From Sialis fuliginosa (taxonomy: Eukaryota; Arthropoda; Insecta; Megaloptera; Sialidae): DNA of 64,000 nt. Where the stretch lies: positions 7,785,001 to 7,849,000 of the forward strand of contig OY540817.1 of assembly GCA_961205875.1 (NCBI GenBank), written 5' to 3'. The notes beneath the pieces are model-generated. The model saw nothing but the letters and a program-made list of their open reading frames with translations, searched no databases and was not told where the DNA came from. The position numbers and the translations under genes were made by a program. This document shows, in pieces, positions 58,291 to 64,000 of this stretch; the stretch's first letter is position 1, and each line of letters opens with the position of its first letter.

Positions 58291-59859
58291 AAATTTATTT
58301 CTATGGGGGTGTATGTCAATTACAGGAAGGGGAACATGTTGATTGTTATCGATTTTGAATTCTATTCAGCAAATTGGTTTTTTTTACAAATTGTATATGT
58401 AAATCTGATAAAATTTACTTCACGATTAAAAATATTAAAATTAATTGTAAAAATTAAATACTTATTTAAGTTTTTCAAGCAAGTAGAAAAAAATAACAAT
58501 TTGTTTTTGTCATATTTGCTGTATTTCTTATAAACGTAAAATTTGTTAATAAGGAGGAAGCAATAAAATCAAATTTCAAATTATTTTATTCCCATTATTA
58601 CAAAGAATGTAATCAAACACTTTCTATAGATTGTTATTTATTTGGTTTGCTTCTCTTTCTGTGGTTTTTACCAATCACCACTGTTTTTATACCGCTGATT
58701 TCTTATATTTTGAACGCTGCTCTAAATCAATAGTAAATACTATCTAACTTTATTTAAAATTGATACCCTGTAGATAGAGTTTGGTTAGATCAAAAGCAAA
58801 GTTAACGCTATCTGCAAGGTGTCAAATCGTTATAAATGTGCTCGTAATTTTATAGTAGTGGCAATAAAAATATAATAATTTATAGCTGCTATTCTTTCTA
58901 CGATGTACATTTACGGTACGATTCACACAGGCACTATTCTATGTTGTTTTTTTTAAATATGTATACGAAAACTTTTAATGAAATTTGTAAGAAATAAATC
59001 TCACTGTTATGAATATTAGTTTTCTAATATCCTAATGTCGATAATATAATACACATTTTTAGAATAATTAATCTGACAATTTGAATTTAATTGTATTTGT
59101 TTTTAAGGTAACATGAATTAGTAGATGTATTGCGTCAATGAAAATTGTGTTATTGTGAATTTGCTTGATATTTTCCCCAATCAATTATGTTTCCTATGTT
59201 AGCTACCGCTGCAATCTTGTATGAAAGTACAATCAGAATCTGCTCTTATCTCGGACACGATAATGATAATATATTATACAAATATTACAATACTACACAT
59301 TCTTTTTCTCGAAAAATTTAGATTTATTTAAAATTATGTAACCACTTATCAACTACCACATCAGTATTTAATAAAACAATTTATTTATCATAAAATTATA
59401 AATACTAGAATGCTATTTTTTTATTCTCGTTTAATAAGTAATCGGACATGGCTTCTCAGCCAGAACATTTCGATTTTATATGTTTTCTTTTCGACCTTGC
59501 AATTTCTGCTTTTCGTCTTTTATTTAATTTTTTTTAATTTATATATTTGTTTCTTCTGTTTCGATAGACATTACATTGGATTTTTGGAAGAACGGATAGG
59601 GAGGTTGCTACTGGACCTGTCAGTGCAGGTTTAGTAGATGAACAGTACAGTCTGGATGTGGGTATACACAAAATAAGGATTCACACATTATAATTTTTAT
59701 ATAAGGGTAGCGAGAAAGCAAAAGTCAATTTATTAAAATATTTCTAAATTACTACGCCAATATTACATAGTATAATAATTCTATTATAACGAAGGGTAGC
59801 AAGGTGACAGAAAAAATACAACACCATTTAATCAACCCATTCACACGAATATATAATAA
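58291..59859. other. AT-rich stretch with a possible tiny exon
   Basis: A 60-nt segment at about 59570-59630 lies between an acceptor-like 'ttctgtttcgatag' and a donor-like 'cag|gtttag' and has slightly higher GC. No partner exons or family were recognised. Confidence 0.2.
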
Positions 59860-60100
59860 CTGCATATATTACAAGTCTCTGGCGAGATTGAAGTAACGTC
59901 CCAGCCTTAACCGCCCAGGGCCTAGTGCAATATGAAAGGTCATTATTATAAACGATACAATATTTTGCGCCTTATGGCAACGGCTATGGTCCGTTGTAAT
60001 TAAAATCAGACATATTAATGTGAGCTATGGCCTGCCCTGCATGCGGCTCTAATTGTAGATGAAACTGTATGGTGTGTGTATGAACATATGTTGGTTATAT
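59860..60100. other. Best candidate conserved non-coding block
   Basis: About 240 bp of balanced composition with no repeat ends or open frame: 'taaccgcccagggcctagtg', 'gcgccttatggcaacggcta', 'gtaattaaaatcaga', 'gagctatggcctgccctgca' and 'gctctaattgtagatgaaac'. It holds several homeodomain-type TAAT cores. Conservation cannot be judged from one sequence. Confidence 0.35.
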
Positions 60101-60639
60101 TATGTTTATAATCTTGTTTATGTGGACGAATAACATAATTGTTGCATTTAGGTGGTGTGTGTTTACATACATTATTGGGGTGACAATTATTTTGTTCCTT
60201 TGTAAATGCAGTCTACCGTTTGATACCCTTGCATATATTTAATTACGTAATTAATAGGTTTGGAATTTAGATTATAAATGCATGTAGAAAATTAATTAAT
60301 TATGTATTAGATTCGTTGTAGATTTCTTTAACCAAAATAAGTTCTATTAATTACGTTAGAATCGTTTTCTCTTGTAAGGGACCACAAGTATAAGGTGACA
60401 CATCCCCCTATCCTTATGACAGTTTTTTTAAAATACATGTATATGTATAGCAATAACAAAATTACATTGATTTTTGATTCAATATACGAAAAATACAGCA
60501 GAAACTTGTTTCAATTATTTTAAAAACGACAAAACAGTAGAAATAGAATTCGTGAGGTGAAGTCTGGAGTGAAATTTAAAACTGTTTCAGTATTTAGTGA
60601 ATTTACATATCTATACAGGGTGAGTAAAAAATATAGAAT
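60101..60639. other. AT-rich spacer
   Basis: No gene. 'tatacagggtgagtaaaaaa' at about 60613 is probably the outer end of the next element. Confidence 0.4.
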
Positions 60640-61275
60640 ATTGCTCATATTTTTTTTTAAATATTGATTATTTAAAAAAAATGTTTTATTAATGTTTTTA
60701 TAGAAATTATTTCCTATGTAATGCTAATCTAAAAAAAAATTGTTAGTGTCAGTTATGTTTCTATTGCATCCAACTCTATGTTTTTTATAAATTCTGTAAT
60801 AGATCTTATTTTTTTACATATAACCATATACAAATTTTAGTGACTTTGTGTACGAAAATTTTTGAGAAAAATTAACTGCAAAATTAACTGCAACTTAACC
60901 AAGTAAGCCTTGAAATGACTGAAACTTGCGAAAAATAGCCATACTTTACAAAATACAAGAGTTTTTTTTAGAAAAAATTATAAATGTGTTTTTGATAACA
61001 ATGGACATCATTTTAAACATTTTTAAAATTAATTTATCGTCGTTAGATTTTTTTGTTGATATTTTACAAATTTCAGTTTTTTTTTCAAGTTAATTTTACA
61101 GTCAATGTGATCTGAGGTTATAAAAGTTAATTTTTCTTAAAATTTGTTTAGGGTTGTATATATACTGATAGCATAATTTTTTTTGAAGATTATCATTACA
61201 TAGAAAATAACTTCTCTAAAAACTTTTACTAAAACATTTTTCTTAAATAATGAATATTTTAGAAAACAATGAACA
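60640..61275. mobile_element. About 640-bp inverted-repeat element
   Basis: Left arm 'aatattgattatttaaaaaa', 'aatgttttattaatgttttt' and 'ttatttcctatgtaatgcta'; right arm complementary with 'atcattacatagaaaataac' and 'aacatttttcttaaataatg'. Arms about 100 bp. No coding frame. Confidence 0.7.
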
Positions 61276-62019
61276 AACATAATTAAACACAATTAACCGT
61301 TTACTTTGATACTGTTCTTTTAATAAATAAACTTAAACTATTTACATATTAAAAACCTCATTTAACAAATTCAATTAAGGTATTAATAAAATAAATTCTG
61401 ATTGCCATTACTAACGACTTCTTAATTGTTAAAGTGTTTAACCATACATACACATTAATTTATCACAGTCTAATTAACAAATTTACATACGTCTTTATAT
61501 ACACGTCGTTTAGAATATGCATTTCTGTTAATTTCTTGATTGTAACGCTGCAAGTCTGGAAAACGTTTCGCCGTAGATAGTTAATTGAAATGCACACATC
61601 TTCATGAAAACCATTTCAACCGTTGCGGTTTCTATTTTACATTCAATTGTAGACTTAAACATCAAAGTTCTGGAAATCGGCAAAAGCAGACTTTAATATT
61701 GTAATATGTTTTGAGAGGATAAAAAAAACTGAAAATGTGGGTATTATTGACGTAATAAACCTTTTTCGTGTCCATGGTTATCGTTTACTTTCAGATCCTT
61801 TATTCACGTTGTTAGTAATGAAAAGTACGAAGTATTTTATCGAAAATATTATAATACAATATGTTTTTTTTTGTCATATTCAGAGCTCTATACGAGACAG
61901 GTAAGTCTCGTCCTATCTCTTATCGGTTTTAGGAACTGAACTTTTCAGTACATTGTTTAAAACAAAGTTAACGCATCTTTGTTGAGGTTTGTTTAATGAT
62001 TTTAAAATGCGGAAGATAC
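61276..62019. other. AT-rich spacer
   Basis: No supported feature. Confidence 0.4.
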
Positions 62020-62445
62020 CAAAGTCCGCAAATATAGATTGTTTTTTTTTTTTTTAATTATAGCCTTTTATTTTGTTTATGTGTTTTTCTCCAGTAATGG
62101 ATAAAGTATGACCAGTAATGGTTACCTAGTTAATGATTACTATATAAAATGATAAGTACTATACCTACGACACAAAAGTTATAAAATTAGGAATCGTCAA
62201 ATTTGAAACAGTGTTAAGCAGATTCTGTGCTTATAATAATGAATATTTAGATTACAACAATAATTAGTTAAAATGTCTATCAGTTTGACGCCAACTGGCC
62301 GATTGTCATCAAATTAAGCTGTTTTACAATAAAGTATCTATAGATAATGATTCAGTAATAGCAGTAATCAAATACCAACAAATATTTCTAATTTAGTACA
62401 TTTAATTAAACAAGTGTATTGTCCAAGACTGATGCCAGTACCTTA
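62020..62445 (+). repeat. Duplicated segment, copy 2
   Basis: Pairs with 55785-56180, about 6.2 kb upstream, in the same orientation. It has an extra stretch at about 62190-62330 ('ccaactggccgattgtcatc') that is lacking or different in copy 1. Confidence 0.75.
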
Positions 62446-63559
62446 TATAGATTTAATTAATTAATCTTTAAAATTGTTTTAAACTTCTAATATATTGTAC
62501 ATGCCTATATATATTTATATCTTTTAAATTGATATCAGTTAATATTGGGAAAAACCGAGTATGACAAATTTATCCGACTAACCAGTACCTTTCAAAGGAG
62601 GAGTATTGATTTTCATTACAATTAGTCAGCCATCTTTATTCTAAATATGTAGGTATACTGTATTCTTTGTTTTATTATAATCACTCTTTTATAAATAAAT
62701 TATTATAGCTACCTGTCTAATATTTGAATACCTTATTTTGCTAAGAGATAATTTATATTATTTGATACTCATAGGCATTGTTATAATAGAAATTCTATAT
62801 GAGCAATTCTCAACGTATATAAATGAAAAAACAATTTCTTGATATTCAGGATCTAATAATGAAAATGAAATAAAAGAAGCGACGAAGTCTTGAAAAAACT
62901 TGTATTTCCTCGTTAGATTATATAGAATTATAGAGCATAAAGTAATATTCAGTATAATGTAATATGTATTATCAGTGTTATCAAAACATTTTTCTAGATC
63001 AGTAATCAGTACAATAATATTCGAATGTATCTACATAGCTACATAAATATTATCATATTTCTTTTTCTTATACATATGTATGTATGTACGTATAAATTAT
63101 ACTCCTTTTTCGTAATACAATAATATGAAATTATTTGTATGGTAATGATCTAATATTATTCCAAAATTGTAAAGGTATATAATAAGGCGTTTATGGTATA
63201 TTATCAATTTGAATTTTTTTCTTTTGACTCGACTACAGTAAAATCAAAAGAAAGGTGATCATCTGTTCCTTAGCAAAGGCTAAACTAATTGACCGATTTC
63301 AACAAATGAGGTGTCACTGAACTCATCTTGATTATTAGCTTCTTATAGGCTGCAGGTTATTGGAATATTCAAAATAGCAGAAACGAAATTATTTCTTTAC
63401 TTATCCGCCAGTCTACCTTCAAATTAAATCAGCTGACATTACTTAGTTTGAGTTATCACAGAAACGTGGTGTATTATACCTTCTCAAAGTTGTTGATGGG
63501 TCAACCTGATCCAACGTCTCCGTTAACGTAACATACTTTTGTTTAAATCATGCAGATTT
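62446..63559. other. AT-rich spacer
   Basis: No supported feature. Confidence 0.4.
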
Positions 63560-63950
63560 ATTTTTTAAAGCAAATTGAGACAAATCTTTGTAAGGGAATA
63601 TTTTACAATAAATATTTTAGGAAACTGAATGCTTCACAAAAAAGATTCTATAAAATTTTCACGTAATGTGTCACTCTTGAGATATCTTGAAAAAATAAAT
63701 ATTTTTGGATGTCACCCCTTCTCCAAATTTCATTAATATCAATTCAGTGGTTCATAAGTTATGCTTGTGACAAGGATTCAGGGGACAGATACACAAACAG
63801 ACAGACACGGAACGAAAATTTTTTGTCTTGACTTGAAACGGAAAGATCAGTTTAAAATTTTGAAATCGGAGAATAATTTATTTGTCTCATTTTAATGAGA
63901 CAAATAAATCACAAAGATTCTCGTATCTTCGATATTGCGAGGAAGTAAAA
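63560..63950 (+). repeat. Repeat family A, copy 6 (3' half)
   Basis: 'aaagcaaattgagacaaatc' to 'attgcgaggaagtaaaa', including the gaca tract. A local inverted 'tttgtctcattttaatgaga' and 'caaataaa' near 63885 looks like a small private rearrangement. Confidence 0.8.
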
Positions 63951-64000
63951 ATGGGGTATATTATGTGATTTATATTAGACTGGGGATCTAATGACATGTT

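Noticed and set aside
59570-59630. Microexon in a hidden gene
   Set aside because: Acceptor- and donor-like words alone are common; no partner exons or protein similarity found.

Overview
The window is AT-rich animal DNA with small spliced genes, GT-AG introns, AATAAA poly(A) signals, a mauritiana-type mariner relic and many short non-autonomous transposons. This fits an arthropod, most likely an insect. The order cannot be fixed from this sequence. The short 'cggcttcgctcgcgt' repeats and the gaca/gtcc-rich repeats resemble dispersed elements known from several insect orders.

All recognisable genes sit in one compact cluster at about 3.8-9.4 kb. A five-exon gene on the minus strand encodes XRCC3, a RAD51 paralogue of recombinational repair. 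About 170 bp away and head-to-head, a four-exon gene on the plus strand encodes a membrane-anchored GNAT acetyltransferase of the NAT8 type. Further right, a three-exon plus-strand gene encodes LAMTOR5 (HBXIP), the small roadblock subunit of the lysosomal Ragulator complex. The three proteins share no pathway. The first two probably share a promoter region; otherwise this is ordinary dense packing. All exon junctions were placed by eye from reading frame and splice consensus.

From about 9.6 kb to the end there is no convincing gene. This stretch of roughly 54 kb holds two things. The first is layered non-autonomous elements: family A (about 0.9 kb, at least nine copies or pieces), family D (at least four copies), long inverted-repeat elements of about 0.1-0.8 kb, a pogo-like, a hAT-like and a piggyBac-like miniature element, and a deleted mariner. 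The second is a scatter of 150-300 bp blocks with lower AT, more CpG and no evident repeat structure. The best of these are 12425-12700, 47895-48175, 58100-58290 and 59860-60100. They are the best candidates for enhancers, promoters or first exons of a long gene outside the window, but this is inference.

I found no CRISPR array, operon, rRNA, convincing tRNA, retrovirus-like element or new multi-gene system. The more unusual observations are the foldback elements, the nested insertion near 44-45 kb, the 20-bp minisatellite expanded inside one family A copy, a 0.4 kb duplication spaced 6.2 kb apart, and the CpG-rich blocks in the desert.
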